Notes: generated by a model not told the origin, from the letters alone. Shown: positions 1 through 8,722, numbered from the stretch's first letter. The stretch is DNA of 62,771 nucleotides from Paenibacillus prosopidis (GCF_003337375.1 NZ_QPJD01000026.1:1-62771), one strand, 5' to 3'. Program-made: numbers and translations.

Positions 1-37
1 GCAGCTGACGAATACTAATCGGTCGAGGGCTTATCCT
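1..37 (+). rRNA. 23S ribosomal RNA, 3' end (partial)
   Basis: The first bases carry the conserved 3' end of bacterial 23S rRNA (ACTAATCGGTCGAGGGCTTA), which closes the terminal helix of the molecule. Only the last few tens of bases are in the window, so this is the tail of an rrn operon read on the + strand. A 5S gene and a terminator follow. The exact mature end is estimated. Confidence 0.9.
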
Positions 38-134
38 AAAACCGTTTGCCTGGACCCATACATCCGGCAGACAAACAGCTAAAGTTCAGCAGCAACTTCT
101 TTCGTATCCAGTTTTCAGCGTGCAAAACGCTACG

Positions 135-251
135 TTTGGTGGCGATGGCGGAGGGGAACCACGCGTTCCCATACCGAACACGACCGTTAAGCCCTCCAGC
201 GCCAATGGTACTTAGACCGCAGGGTCTTGGGAGAGTAGGACGTCGCCAAGC
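135..251 (+). rRNA. rrf: 5S ribosomal RNA
   Basis: The stretch has the 5S pattern: 5' TTTGGTGGCGATGGCGGAGG, the central CCATACCGAACACG loop, and a 3' end (GTCGCCAAGC) that pairs with the 5' end. At about 117 nt it has the standard length. It lies about 100 nt after the 23S end and is followed directly by an intrinsic terminator, so it is the last gene of this rrn operon. Confidence 0.95.
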
Positions 252-258
252 ACGAGAG

Positions 259-289
259 ACCTATCGCATGATTGCGATAGGTTTTTTTG
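259..289 (+). terminator. rrn operon terminator
   Basis: A perfect 10-bp stem (ACCTATCGCA / TGCGATAGGT) with a 4-nt loop is followed by a run of seven T. It lies 8 nt after the 5S gene. Confidence 0.9.
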
Positions 290-338
290 TTGTTTCTATA
301 GTATTATTCAATTATATGGAAAAAGGAGGCGTGAATAG

Positions 339-1532
339 ATGAGCAAAGGAATCGAAATCAAGCAAATGGGTATGGAGCATTTTGATGAAAGCATGACTTT
401 ATCGCAGTTTGCCTTTCAATTCCAGAAGTCAGCGGAGGAGCTTGAACAATTGAAGGAGCAGTTCGGAGCGGAGCCGGCCGTACGTTATGCGGTGTATGTA
501 AATAATCAATTTGCAGCGCAGGCAACGGTATTGGAGCTGGAAACGTATATCGGCGGCAGGCGCTTTGCAATGGGGGGGCTTGCAGGTGTAGCTACTTGGC
601 CGGAGCATAGACGGAAAGGGCTGGTCGCGAAGCTGCTCGTTCACTCACTGAAGGAGATGAAGGATAAAGGACAAACCATTTCCTTCCTTTATCCATTCGC
701 ATTCGGCTTTTACCGTAAATTTGGATGGGACACATATATCGAACACAAAGCCTACATAATTAAAGCAGAGCAGCTGCCGCCACGTATTGCGTATACCGGT
801 CGTATTGAGCGGTATAGCGGCAGCTATAGCTTGCTAAATAGTATCTATGATGCATTTGCATCCCGTTATAATGGAGCTTTGGTGCGGCCTGAATTATGGT
901 GGAAGTATCGCATAAGCGAAAGAAAGCAGGGTCAGACTGCCGTCTATTATGCTAATAACGGGGAGCCATTAGGATATATTATTTATGAAGTGAAAAACAA
1001 ACTGCTGAGCGTGCATGAGCTTGTTTATCTAAATGAAGAGACAAGAGGGGCTTTATGGTCGTTTATTTCGCAGCATGATTCGATGATCGCTGAGGTTAAG
1101 ATTACGGTACCGGCCGATGACTTGCTGCCTTATTTACTGCCGGATCCGCGAATTAAGCAGGAAGTTATTCCTTATTTTATGGCACGTATTGTGGATGCTG
1201 AAGCGTTTGTTGCCCAGTATGCATTCGTTGCTGCCTCTGAAGAAGATCATATCCAAATCATGTTAAGTGATGAACACGCCCCTTGGAATAACGGGTTTTA
1301 TACTCTGCAAATTGATGCTGACGGGATGGGAAAACTACGACGTTTGGACGCCACTGAAAGAGTAGATACGTGTATAAAGCTAGATATCGGAGCTTTTACA
1401 ACCTTGCTGTTAGGGTACCTTCGTCCACTTCAATTATCACAATTGGCACGCATTCAGGGAGATGTTGCAGCAATTAAACGCTTACAAATGCGTATTCCCG
1501 AACGAACGACGTATTTAGCCGACTTTTTCTAA
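339..1532 (+). CDS. Eis-type GNAT N-acetyltransferase
   Basis: A 397-residue protein with the layout of the Eis family: an N-terminal GNAT fold, a second GNAT-like middle region and a C-terminal SCP2-like part. The acetyl-CoA loop is visible near residues 85-100 as VATWPEHRRKGLVAKLL, followed by the family-typical FGFYRKFGWD around residue 125. Eis proteins acetylate amines, including aminoglycosides and lysines; the substrate here cannot be told. The ATG at 339 sits 7-8 nt after AAAGGAGG. The gene stands alone between the rrn terminator and the guaB promoter. The family call is firm; the role is open. Confidence 0.85.
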   Translation: MSKGIEIKQMGMEHFDESMTLSQFAFQFQKSAEELEQLKEQFGAEPAVRYAVYVNNQFAAQATVLELETYIGGRRFAMGGLAGVATWPEHRRKGLVAKLLVHSLKEMKDKGQTISFLYPFAFGFYRKFGWDTYIEHKAYIIKAEQLPPRIAYTGRIERYSGSYSLLNSIYDAFASRYNGALVRPELWWKYRISERKQGQTAVYYANNGEPLGYIIYEVKNKLLSVHELVYLNEETRGALWSFISQHDSMIAEVKITVPADDLLPYLLPDPRIKQEVIPYFMARIVDAEAFVAQYAFVAASEEDHIQIMLSDEHAPWNNGFYTLQIDADGMGKLRRLDATERVDTCIKLDIGAFTTLLLGYLRPLQLSQLARIQGDVAAIKRLQMRIPERTTYLADFF

Positions 1533-1598
1533 GTAAACAGCTTATTTCGGTCTCCTAATTAGGGTATAAAGTGGATGCGCCGCAGCTGTTCTTCAGCC

Positions 1599-1627
1599 TT
1601 GACAGCCCCTACCCCCTCTGCTAATAT
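1599..1627 (+). promoter_or_regulatory. guaB promoter (sigma-A type)
   Basis: TTGACA at 1599-1604, a 17-bp spacer and TAATAT at 1622-1627 form a near-consensus vegetative promoter about 50 nt before guaB. No guanine riboswitch fold is seen in the short leader. Confidence 0.8.
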
Positions 1628-1675
1628 TGCAATAATATACGTGAGAGGTACTGAAAATAAGGGAGGAACAAACTC

Positions 1676-3133
1676 GTGTGGGAAACGAAATTCGCCAAAG
1701 AAGGGCTAACGTTTGACGACGTCCTGCTTATTCCGCGCAAATCAGAAGTGCTGCCTAGAGAAGTTGACATCTCGATCCGATTAAGCGAGAACATAAAGCT
1801 GAACATTCCGCTCATTAGCGCAGGCATGGACACCGTTACAGAATCCGCTTTGGCGATTGCAATAGCGCGTGAGGGTGGTATCGGCATCATCCATAAGAAC
1901 ATGTCGATTGCACAGCAAGCGGAGGAAGTAGACCGCGTGAAACGTTCGGAGAGCGGTGTAATTACAAACCCGTTTTCGCTTACACCTGAACACCATGTTT
2001 ATGACGCAGAAGAGCTAATGGGGAAATACCGCATCTCGGGTGTACCGATAGTTGACCAAGACAAGAAGCTGGTTGGTATTTTGACAAACCGTGACTTGCG
2101 TTTCGTACACGATTACTCGATCAAAATAAATGAGGTAATGACTCGCGACAACCTTGTAACGGCACCTGTAGGCACGACGTTGCAGGAAGCGGAAGGTTTG
2201 CTTCAGAAGCACAAAATTGAAAAGCTTCCACTTATTGATGAAACGAATACGCTCAAAGGTCTTATTACCATTAAAGATATTGAGAAGGCGATCCAATTCC
2301 CGAATGCGGCGAAGGATCAGCATGGACGGTTGCTTTGCGGAGCGGCAGTAGGCATATCGAAAGATACGATGGATCGTGCTGAAGCGCTCGTACAATCCGG
2401 TATCGATGTGCTTGTAGTTGATTCGGCACACGGTCACCACATTAACATTATCGAAGCGGTACGCAAGCTTCGTGCAGCATATCCTGAATTGACAATTATT
2501 GCAGGAAACGTTGCTACTGGCGATGCTACGCGCGATTTGATCGAGGCTGGAGCATCTGTTGTTAAAGTGGGTATTGGGCCTGGATCGATTTGTACGACAC
2601 GCGTTATTGCGGGTATCGGCGTTCCGCAAATTACAGCTATCTACGATTGTGCAACGGTTGCTCGTGAATATAATATTCCGGTTATTGCAGACGGCGGTAT
2701 TAAATATTCCGGCGATATTACGAAGGCAATTGCATCTGGAGCAAGCGCGATTATGATCGGAAGCTTGTTTGCGGGAACGGCTGAAAGCCCAGGCGAAACA
2801 GAGATTTTCCAAGGCCGCAGTTTTAAAGTATACCGCGGTATGGGCTCGCTTGGCGCAATGAAAGAAGGCAGTAAGGATCGTTATTTCCAAGAGAACGAGA
2901 ACAAGCTCGTTCCGGAAGGCATCGAAGGACGTGTGCCTTATAAAGGACCGCTTGCCGATACGGTTCATCAGCTGCTAGGGGGCTTACGTTCCGGTATGGG
3001 TTATTGCGGTACTTCTTCCCTCGACGAACTGAAGAACGATACGCAATTTGTTCGCATTACAGGATCCGGCCTTCGTGAAAGCCATCCGCATGATGTGCAA
3101 ATTACGAAGGAAGCTCCAAACTACTCTTTATAA
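1676..3133 (+). CDS. guaB: Inosine-5'-monophosphate dehydrogenase
   Basis: A 485-residue IMP dehydrogenase, which oxidises IMP to XMP with NAD+, the committed step of GMP synthesis in the cytosol. The N-terminus (EGLTFDDVLLIPRKSEV) is typical. Two CBS domains occupy roughly residues 95-200 (GKYRISGVPIVD and HKIEKLPLID). The active-site loop GPGSICTTRVIAGIGVPQ carries the catalytic Cys near residue 305, and the flap region GYCGT lies near 440. Length matches the family. The start is GTG at 1676, 8 nt after GGGAGGA. It follows the rrn operon as in B. subtilis and has its own promoter and terminator. Confidence 0.98.
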   Translation: MWETKFAKEGLTFDDVLLIPRKSEVLPREVDISIRLSENIKLNIPLISAGMDTVTESALAIAIAREGGIGIIHKNMSIAQQAEEVDRVKRSESGVITNPFSLTPEHHVYDAEELMGKYRISGVPIVDQDKKLVGILTNRDLRFVHDYSIKINEVMTRDNLVTAPVGTTLQEAEGLLQKHKIEKLPLIDETNTLKGLITIKDIEKAIQFPNAAKDQHGRLLCGAAVGISKDTMDRAEALVQSGIDVLVVDSAHGHHINIIEAVRKLRAAYPELTIIAGNVATGDATRDLIEAGASVVKVGIGPGSICTTRVIAGIGVPQITAIYDCATVAREYNIPVIADGGIKYSGDITKAIASGASAIMIGSLFAGTAESPGETEIFQGRSFKVYRGMGSLGAMKEGSKDRYFQENENKLVPEGIEGRVPYKGPLADTVHQLLGGLRSGMGYCGTSSLDELKNDTQFVRITGSGLRESHPHDVQITKEAPNYSL

Positions 3134-3159
3134 TATAGCTCCGTACTTCGGGATATAGA

Positions 3160-3206
3160 CCAGGCAGGAATAAGCGATGTATCCGCTCATTCCTGTCTGG
3201 TTTTTT
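3160..3206 (+). terminator. guaB terminator
   Basis: Inverted repeat CCAGGCAGGAATAAGCG / CGCTCATTCCTGTCTGG (one bulge) followed by TTTTTT, starting 27 nt after the guaB stop. Confidence 0.9.
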
Positions 3207-3313
3207 AATGAAGGAATACTCATACCTGGTAACTATTCAAAGTAGTTTAATTGATACGGTTTGATATGTTACAATAAACAACGGACAAACAAGTGGGAAA
3301 AGGGGAGAAGACG

Positions 3314-4612
3314 TTGAAGGTAATGGTAAGACCGGTTCGGTTTAAGTCGGTCATCGCTGCAAGTTTGGCGGTATGGATGGTAATGCTGTCGCTTGGTTCT
3401 GCGGTAGCTCTGGCGGATGGATATAATGGTAGGCCAAGTACAGAAAATTCACTAGGATTACAGGTGAAAGCAGCTATTTTAATTGATGCGGATTCCGGTC
3501 AAGTTTTATATGAGGTTAATTCAAATGAACCGCTACCTGCGGCGAGCATGACAAAGCTGATGACGGAATATATCGTTCTGGAAGAAATATCTAACGAGCG
3601 TTTGTCGTGGGATGAAGTCATAACTACTAGTGCAGAAGCAGCAGCTACGCCACCGGATGGCTCATCCGTATTTCTAGCCCAGGGCGATCAACATACGGTT
3701 TTAGAATTATATAAAGCGATGGCAGTAGGCTCTGCGAATGACGCAACGATCGCACTTGCTTCACAAATAGCGGGTAGCGAACAGGGCTTTGTAACTAAAA
3801 TGAATGAAATGGCAGACAAGCTTGGTTTGAAAACAGCTATCTTCACAAGTGCAACAGGTCTCTCGGAGACAACTGTCATTTCAGCAGCTGAGATGGCGAA
3901 GCTTGCTCAAATTATTTTGAAGGAGCATCCTGAGTTTTTGGAATATTCGAAGCTTCAGGAGTATAAATTCCGTGAACGGGACGCGGACCCAATCATCAAC
4001 ATTAACTGGATGCTTGGTACAAATACGAACCAAACAGGTTTGAAGCATCTGGCGTACGAAGGCGTTGACGGTATGAAGACCGGATTTATCAACTCAGCCG
4101 GCTATAATTTTACAGGAACGGTCAAACGAGGCGATCAGCGCTTTATTAGTGTCGTAATGGATACGGCGACGAAATCTGCCCGTTTTAACGAAACGGCTAA
4201 ATTGTATAACTATGGCTTCAGCACTTTTGAGAAAAAGACGGTGCTTGCGCCAAAATCTGTGGTAGAAACGGTTCAATCGGTTAAGATTAAGAAGGGCAAA
4301 AAGAAATCGATACCGGTCGTTACGGATAAAGATATTACGTTCATGGTAAAGAAAGGCGTAGAGCCGAAGATCGAGGTTGTCGCTACCCAGGTCAAAACAG
4401 AAGCCGAGCTTGTAGCACCAATTGCTGTCGGTACGGCTGTTGGAACCGTCACGTACAAATATACGGATGAAGAGACCAAACAAACGCTTGAGCGTACCGT
4501 AAACCTGATCACAACGGAGGAAGCTGAGAAAGCGGGCTGGTTCCGTCTTATGTTCCGTGCGATTGGAGACTTTTTTGCCAACTTGTTTAACGGGATCGTC
4601 AATTTGTTCTAA
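3314..4612 (+). CDS. dacA: D-alanyl-D-alanine carboxypeptidase (PBP5 type)
   Basis: A low-molecular-mass penicillin-binding protein that trims the terminal D-Ala from peptidoglycan stem peptides outside the membrane. It has a Sec signal peptide (hydrophobic stretch ending near ALADG, residue 36), the active-site SMTK motif near residue 78, SAN in VGSANDATIAL, and KTG in MKTGFINSAGYN. A C-terminal beta domain ends in an amphipathic anchor helix (DFFANLFNGIVNLF). I place the start at TTG 3314, 7 nt after AAGGGGAG; an in-frame GTG at 3293 has no ribosome site. An extended -10 (TGTTACAAT, 3267-3275) precedes it. Order guaB-dacA-pdxS is that of B. subtilis. Confidence 0.95.
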   Translation: MKVMVRPVRFKSVIAASLAVWMVMLSLGSAVALADGYNGRPSTENSLGLQVKAAILIDADSGQVLYEVNSNEPLPAASMTKLMTEYIVLEEISNERLSWDEVITTSAEAAATPPDGSSVFLAQGDQHTVLELYKAMAVGSANDATIALASQIAGSEQGFVTKMNEMADKLGLKTAIFTSATGLSETTVISAAEMAKLAQIILKEHPEFLEYSKLQEYKFRERDADPIININWMLGTNTNQTGLKHLAYEGVDGMKTGFINSAGYNFTGTVKRGDQRFISVVMDTATKSARFNETAKLYNYGFSTFEKKTVLAPKSVVETVQSVKIKKGKKKSIPVVTDKDITFMVKKGVEPKIEVVATQVKTEAELVAPIAVGTAVGTVTYKYTDEETKQTLERTVNLITTEEAEKAGWFRLMFRAIGDFFANLFNGIVNLF

Positions 4613-4649
4613 ACCGAGTCGAATACAAGGAAATAAACCAAATCAAGGG

Positions 4650-4678
4650 TTGTCGATTAATCGGGCTTCCTGTAAAAT
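4650..4678 (+). promoter_or_regulatory. pdxST promoter
   Basis: TTGTCG at 4650-4655, a 17-bp spacer and TAAAAT at 4673-4678, ending about 60 nt before pdxS. Confidence 0.6.
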
Positions 4679-4740
4679 CAATGGTTAGAACAACTGCGGT
4701 AATATACATTTTAATGGATGATAATAGGAGGATTTGGAGC

Positions 4741-5622
4741 ATGGAAACAGGTACATCGCGCGTAAAACGCGGCATGGCAGAAATGCAAAAAGGCGGCGTC
4801 ATTATGGACGTTATGAACGCTGAGCAAGCGAAGGTAGCAGAAGCAGCAGGGGCAACGGCAGTTATGGCTCTTGAGCGCGTCCCTTCCGATATTCGTGCAG
4901 CAGGCGGAGTAGCCCGTATGGCTGACCCGACTATCGTCGAAGAGGTCATGAAGGTCGTTTCCATTCCGGTTATGGCTAAAGCCCGTATCGGACATTATGT
5001 AGAAGCTAAGGTTTTGGAATCGATGGGCGTTGACTATATTGATGAGAGCGAAGTACTGACGCCGGCCGATGAAGTGTTCCATATTAGCAAAAATGAATTT
5101 ACAATTCCATTCGTATGTGGAGCAAAAGATCTTGGCGAAGCGCTTCGCCGCATTCAAGAAGGCGCTGCGATGCTGCGTACGAAGGGTGAGCCAGGAACAG
5201 GCAACATCGTAGAAGCGGTTCGTCACCTTCGTTTAATCAACGGCCAAATCCGTAAAATCCAAGGCCTCTCGAAGGACGAGCTCTATCATGAAGCAAAAGT
5301 TTTAGGCGTAGCTTATGATTTGCTGCTTGATGTACATGAAACGGGTAAGCTTCCTGTCGTTAACTTCGCAGCAGGCGGAGTTGCAACACCATCGGATGCG
5401 GCTCTTATGATGCATCTTGGTGCAGACGGCGTATTCGTTGGTTCCGGTATTTTCAAATCGGACAGCCCTGAGAAATTCGCCCGTGCAATCGTAGAAGCGA
5501 CGACTCACTACCAAGACTATAAATTGATTGCTGAAGTATCCAAAAACTTGGGAACGCCGATGAAGGGTATCGAAATTTCTAAGCTGGATGCAACACAACG
5601 TATGCAGGACCGCGGTATTTAA
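4741..5622 (+). CDS. pdxS: Pyridoxal 5'-phosphate synthase, lyase subunit
   Basis: A 293-residue PdxS (YaaD) TIM barrel. With ammonia from PdxT it makes PLP from ribose 5-phosphate and glyceraldehyde 3-phosphate in the cytosol. Diagnostic segments are the N-terminal RVKRGMAEMQKGGVIMDV, the lysine-bearing MAKARIGHYVEA near residue 80, RTKGEPGTGN near 150, and the phosphate loops FAAGGVATPSDA and GADGVFVGSGIFKS. The ATG at 4741 follows AGGAGG by about 9 nt; an upstream in-frame ATG at 4681 lies inside the promoter and is rejected. pdxT follows after 78 nt, giving the usual two-gene operon. Confidence 0.98.
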   Translation: METGTSRVKRGMAEMQKGGVIMDVMNAEQAKVAEAAGATAVMALERVPSDIRAAGGVARMADPTIVEEVMKVVSIPVMAKARIGHYVEAKVLESMGVDYIDESEVLTPADEVFHISKNEFTIPFVCGAKDLGEALRRIQEGAAMLRTKGEPGTGNIVEAVRHLRLINGQIRKIQGLSKDELYHEAKVLGVAYDLLLDVHETGKLPVVNFAAGGVATPSDAALMMHLGADGVFVGSGIFKSDSPEKFARAIVEATTHYQDYKLIAEVSKNLGTPMKGIEISKLDATQRMQDRGI

Positions 5623-5700
5623 ATAGCAGTAATATGCAGGTGCCGGCTTAGCGCGTATAGCGCCGCCGGCTCTTGCCCGTAAAGGAAGGCGAGTAGAGCG

Positions 5701-6285
5701 ATGAAAATAGGCGTACTTGCGCTTCAAGGCGCAGTGGCGGAGCATATACGAAGCTTAGAGGCGGCGGGCTCGGAGGCCATCGCCGTTAAGCGGGTAGAGC
5801 AGCTTGAAGAGCTGCAAGGGCTTGTTATACCGGGCGGCGAAAGTACGACGATCGGCAAGCTGATGCGGAAATACGGGTTTATGGAAGCTATTGCAGACTT
5901 CTCTGCACAAGGTAAACCGCTTTTCGGTACATGTGCGGGTCTTATTGTGCTTGCAAATGAGATTGAAGGACAAGAGGAAGCACATTTGCGTCTTATGGAC
6001 ATGACGGTGGCAAGGAATGCTTTTGGCCGCCAACGGGAAAGTTTCGAAACGGATTTGCAAGTGAAGGGCATTGATGAACCGGTTCGCGCCGTGTTTATCC
6101 GAGCGCCGTTGATTAAGAAAGTTGGTTCCAGTGTAGACGTATTGTCTACTTACAAGGATGAGATTGTGACAGCAAGACAAGGTCATTTGCTTGCCGTTTC
6201 TTATCATCCGGAGTTGACGGACGATTACAGCTTGCATGCTTATTTCGTCGATATGGTGAAGGATGCAGCTGCAAGCAAGGCTTAG
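5701..6285 (+). CDS. pdxT: Pyridoxal 5'-phosphate synthase, glutaminase subunit
   Basis: A 194-residue class I glutamine amidotransferase of the PdxT (YaaE/SNO) family; it hydrolyses glutamine and channels ammonia to PdxS in the 12+12 complex. Seen are the N-terminal KIGVLALQGAVAEH, the oxyanion strand VIPGGESTT, the nucleophile elbow FGTCAGLIVLA with Cys near residue 79, and the His/Glu of the triad in SYHPELTDD near residue 170. Length is standard. The gene starts with ATG after an AAGGCGAG site and is followed within 60 nt by serS without a terminator, so read-through into serS is likely. Confidence 0.98.
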   Translation: MKIGVLALQGAVAEHIRSLEAAGSEAIAVKRVEQLEELQGLVIPGGESTTIGKLMRKYGFMEAIADFSAQGKPLFGTCAGLIVLANEIEGQEEAHLRLMDMTVARNAFGRQRESFETDLQVKGIDEPVRAVFIRAPLIKKVGSSVDVLSTYKDEIVTARQGHLLAVSYHPELTDDYSLHAYFVDMVKDAAASKA

Positions 6286-6344
6286 CTGGATATCGCAATA
6301 CCTGAATACCTATACTACTCCCTTCAGAGAGGGGCTCACAGAAC

Positions 6345-7625
6345 GTGCTGGATGTAAAGTTGTTAAGAAACGAATTTGAGAAGGTCGAACAGGCGCTCCG
6401 CAATCGCGGAGCTTCCCTTGATCTCATTGCTGATTTTCCTGTGCTGGACACCAAGCGACGTGACCTGATTCAAGAGACGGAGCAGCTCAAGAACCGTCGG
6501 AATACCGTGTCGCAGGAAGTGGCTAAGCTCAAGAAAACAGGAGGCGACGCAGAAGCTCTCATTGTTGAAATGAGAGAGGTCGGCGACCGGATTAAAGAGC
6601 TGGACGAAGAGCTTCGCGAATTAGAGGTTCAGGTTGACGAGTTGACGCAGTCGATTCCGAACATTCCTAGCGATAGCGTGCCGATTGGTAAGTCTGAGGA
6701 AGATAACGTAGAGCTTCGTAAAAATGGTGAAGTGACGAGCTTTGACTTTGAGCCGAAGCCCCACTGGGAAATCGCCCAAGCACTCGGTATTTTGGACTTT
6801 GAACGCGCGGCGAAGGTGACGGGTTCACGCTTCACGTTCTATCGAGGTCTTGGTGCACGTCTGGAGCGGGCGCTTATCAGCTTCATGATGGATTTACATA
6901 GCGATCAGCATGGCTATGAGGAAGTCCTGCCGCCTTACATTGTCAACCGTGACAGCCTGTTTGGAACAGGACAGCTTCCGAAGTTCGAAGAGGATTTGTT
7001 CAAGCTTGCGGAGTCTGAGTATTACTTGATTCCAACGGCGGAGGTTCCGGTAACGAATCTTCATCGCGAGGAAATTTTGCCTGCGGAAGAGCTGCCAAAA
7101 TATTTTGTGGCATATAGCTCATGCTTCCGTTCAGAGGCAGGCTCCGCCGGCCGTGATACGCGCGGGTTGATTCGGCAGCATCAGTTCAACAAGGTTGAGC
7201 TGATTAAGCTGACGAAGCCTGAGGAGTCGTATGACGAGCTGGAGAAAATGACACAAAATGCGGAGAAAGTACTTCAGCTGCTCGGTCTTCCGTACCGCGT
7301 TTTAGCGCTTTGCACAGGTGATATGGGCTTTACTGCAGCCAAGACTTACGATTTGGAAGTGTGGCTGCCAAGTGCCGGAACCTATCGTGAAATATCGTCA
7401 TGCTCGAACGTTGAGGATTTCCAAGCACGCCGTGCAGGGATTCGATTCCGTAGAGACGCAAAGAGCAAGCCGGAATTCGTACACACGCTGAACGGATCTG
7501 GACTCGCTGTAGGACGGACGTTTGCGGCAATCATTGAGAATTACCAGCAAGCGGACGGATCGGTTACGATTCCAGAAGTATTGCGTCCATATATGGGCGG
7601 TATTACCTCAATCGAAGCACGTTAA
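6345..7625 (+). CDS. serS: Seryl-tRNA synthetase
   Basis: A 426-residue class II aminoacyl-tRNA synthetase that charges tRNA-Ser. The N-terminal arm is a long coiled coil (about residues 25-100) that contacts the long variable arm of tRNA-Ser. The catalytic core shows motif 2 (SSCFRSEAGSAGRDTRGLIR, near residue 260) and motif 3 near the end (GLAVGRTFAAIIENYQ). The start is GTG at 6345, reading MLDVKLLRNEFEKV, after an AGAGGGG site. No T-box leader fits in the 59-nt gap after pdxT. A tRNA-Ser gene lies just downstream. Confidence 0.98.
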   Translation: MLDVKLLRNEFEKVEQALRNRGASLDLIADFPVLDTKRRDLIQETEQLKNRRNTVSQEVAKLKKTGGDAEALIVEMREVGDRIKELDEELRELEVQVDELTQSIPNIPSDSVPIGKSEEDNVELRKNGEVTSFDFEPKPHWEIAQALGILDFERAAKVTGSRFTFYRGLGARLERALISFMMDLHSDQHGYEEVLPPYIVNRDSLFGTGQLPKFEEDLFKLAESEYYLIPTAEVPVTNLHREEILPAEELPKYFVAYSSCFRSEAGSAGRDTRGLIRQHQFNKVELIKLTKPEESYDELEKMTQNAEKVLQLLGLPYRVLALCTGDMGFTAAKTYDLEVWLPSAGTYREISSCSNVEDFQARRAGIRFRRDAKSKPEFVHTLNGSGLAVGRTFAAIIENYQQADGSVTIPEVLRPYMGGITSIEAR

Positions 7626-7657
7626 TCTTAAAATTTTTTCCATAGGCCAAAATGCAG

Positions 7658-7687
7658 TTGCTTCTGTGTTTTGGTCTGTGGTACAAT
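7658..7687 (+). promoter_or_regulatory. tRNA-Ser promoter
   Basis: TTGCTT at 7658-7663, an 18-bp spacer and TACAAT at 7682-7687, about 23 nt before the tRNA. Confidence 0.6.
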
Positions 7688-7710
7688 ATGTTTTGTGACC
7701 ATTACATGAT

Positions 7711-7799
7711 GGAGAGGTACCGAAGCGGTCATAACGGGGCGGTCTTGAAAACCGTTAGAGCGCAAGCTCACGTGGGTTCGAATCCCACCCTCTCCGCCA
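7711..7799 (+). tRNA. tRNA-Ser (anticodon UGA)
   Basis: An 89-nt tRNA with a 7-bp acceptor stem (GGAGAGG / CCTCTCC), a long variable arm typical of serine tRNAs (GAGCGCAAGCTC), a T arm with GGTTCGAATCC, and encoded CCA. The anticodon loop CTTGAAA gives anticodon TGA. It follows serS, as in B. subtilis. Confidence 0.97.
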
Positions 7800-7824
7800 C
7801 TTTCATTTAAGCTACATAAGAGTT

Positions 7825-7855
7825 CGCCCAGACGACAGTGTCTGGGCGTTTTTTG
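7825..7855 (+). terminator. tRNA-Ser terminator
   Basis: Stem CGCCCAGAC / GTCTGGGCG with a 6-nt loop and a TTTTTT tail. Confidence 0.9.
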
Positions 7856-7922
7856 TATGTTCTTTTATCGTATAAAAAGAGGCCCGTCTTCGCATGTTAA
7901 ACGTTGTGGAGGTGCTTTATAT

Positions 7923-8270
7923 ATGGGTAAATCGGATGAGCTGCAGATGAATCAAGAAAATTTAGCTGATGCATGGCGGCAGACGCTGCCGGAAATAATG
8001 AATAAAGCTGATCGCTGTAAGGTAATGCCGGATGAGGCAGATGCGAAGTCGCTCCGTGTGACGATTAATACTGCCGGGCATCAAGAGTATTCGTTCGATT
8101 TTAAAGTGACGTATGTAGATAGCCGTGAAGTAAAGGTCGAGCTCGTGGATGTTGAGAAAGAAAACATATCCGTCGATGAGCGAGGGGACATCATTCAGCA
8201 GTTGATTCAAGATTATACAAGACATTTGCATGAATGCGCACAAACGCTTCAACAATTGACGCATGCGTAG
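7923..8270 (+). CDS. Conserved-looking hypothetical protein, 115 aa
   Basis: A small acidic, soluble protein with no signal peptide or membrane segment. I do not recognise a family. The middle (about residues 40-80) alternates hydrophobic and charged residues as beta strands (SLRVTINTAG, YSFDFKVTYVD, VKVELVDVE), and the C-terminal third looks helical. The ATG at 7923 follows GGAGGTG by about 9 nt; an in-frame ATG at 7857 lies just after the tRNA terminator and lacks a ribosome site. It is the first of three closely spaced small genes, the last resembling a spore protein, so sporulation-linked expression is possible but unproven. Confidence 0.7.
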   Translation: MGKSDELQMNQENLADAWRQTLPEIMNKADRCKVMPDEADAKSLRVTINTAGHQEYSFDFKVTYVDSREVKVELVDVEKENISVDERGDIIQQLIQDYTRHLHECAQTLQQLTHA

Positions 8271-8285
8271 AGGAGACGATCGCAA

Positions 8286-8462
8286 ATGACAAAAGCAAAA
8301 GGCACAGCCGATAAAAATTTATCGAATGTCGTTGAAGCTCTTGATGTGGATCCGGTCAATAGTCATCATGCGCAGCAGCTGCAGCAGGACAAAAATGATC
8401 GACGCCATCAAGATTCTTTGAATTTCGATCAGCCATCTGATTTGGAGCATCAAAGAAGCTAG
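8286..8462 (+). CDS. Small hypothetical protein, 58 aa
   Basis: A short open frame with ATG at 8286 preceded by AGAGGAG, 15 nt after the previous gene. The product is very polar, rich in Gln, Asp and His (DVDPVNSHHAQQLQQDKNDR), and has no hydrophobic segment. Such composition fits an unstructured protein, as in many small spore proteins, but I do not recognise the family. Good spacing in a run of small genes and a clear ribosome site are the main support. Confidence 0.6.
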   Translation: MTKAKGTADKNLSNVVEALDVDPVNSHHAQQLQQDKNDRRHQDSLNFDQPSDLEHQRS

Positions 8463-8506
8463 TGAATAAATATTAGCGTGCTGATATCGCAAAGGAGGAA
8501 TTCGGT

Positions 8507-8659
8507 ATGGCTAGGCAGGACAGTTTTCCCGTACCAGAAAGTAATCCGCAGAGAAAAAAGCAGAATCGCGATAACGACGGTTCGATGAAGGCGCCGTTAT
8601 CCGGCTCTAAGAAGACAAAGCAGCGTAATCATGTGAGCCATAACAATCCTGAAGGCTAA
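8507..8659 (+). CDS. sspP: Small acid-soluble spore protein P-like, 50 aa
   Basis: A 50-residue basic peptide whose second half (APLSGSKKTKQRNHVSHNN) matches the SspP pattern known from B. subtilis (PLSGSKKVKNRNH, then a basic His/Asn-rich tail). SspP is a minor protein packed in the spore core. The ATG at 8507 follows a perfect AAAGGAGG by 8 nt and a strong terminator closes the gene. The match rests on one short motif recalled from the family, so the name is probable. It supports a spore-forming host. Confidence 0.72.
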   Translation: MARQDSFPVPESNPQRKKQNRDNDGSMKAPLSGSKKTKQRNHVSHNNPEG

Positions 8660-8688
8660 TACTCCGAATCGTGCATATAGATCCAACG

Positions 8689-8722
8689 TCCCGTTTCAGC
8701 ATGCTGAAACGGGAATTTTTGT
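8689..8722 (+). terminator. Terminator after the small-gene cluster
   Basis: A perfect palindrome, CCCGTTTCAG / CTGAAACGGG with a 4-nt loop, followed by ATTTTTGT. Confidence 0.9.

Noticed and set aside
46..342. 98-residue open frame across the 5S gene
   Set aside because: It overlaps the 5S rRNA and its terminator; it is a chance frame.
1628..1675. Guanine riboswitch before guaB
   Set aside because: The leader is about 40 nt, too short for the fold, and no purine-switch core is seen.
2015..2968. 317-residue open frame opposite guaB
   Set aside because: Composition is typical of antisense shadow (Cys, Arg, Asn-rich) and guaB fully explains the region.
6286..6344. T-box leader before serS
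   Set aside because: Only 59 nt separate pdxT and serS and no T-box sequence is present.
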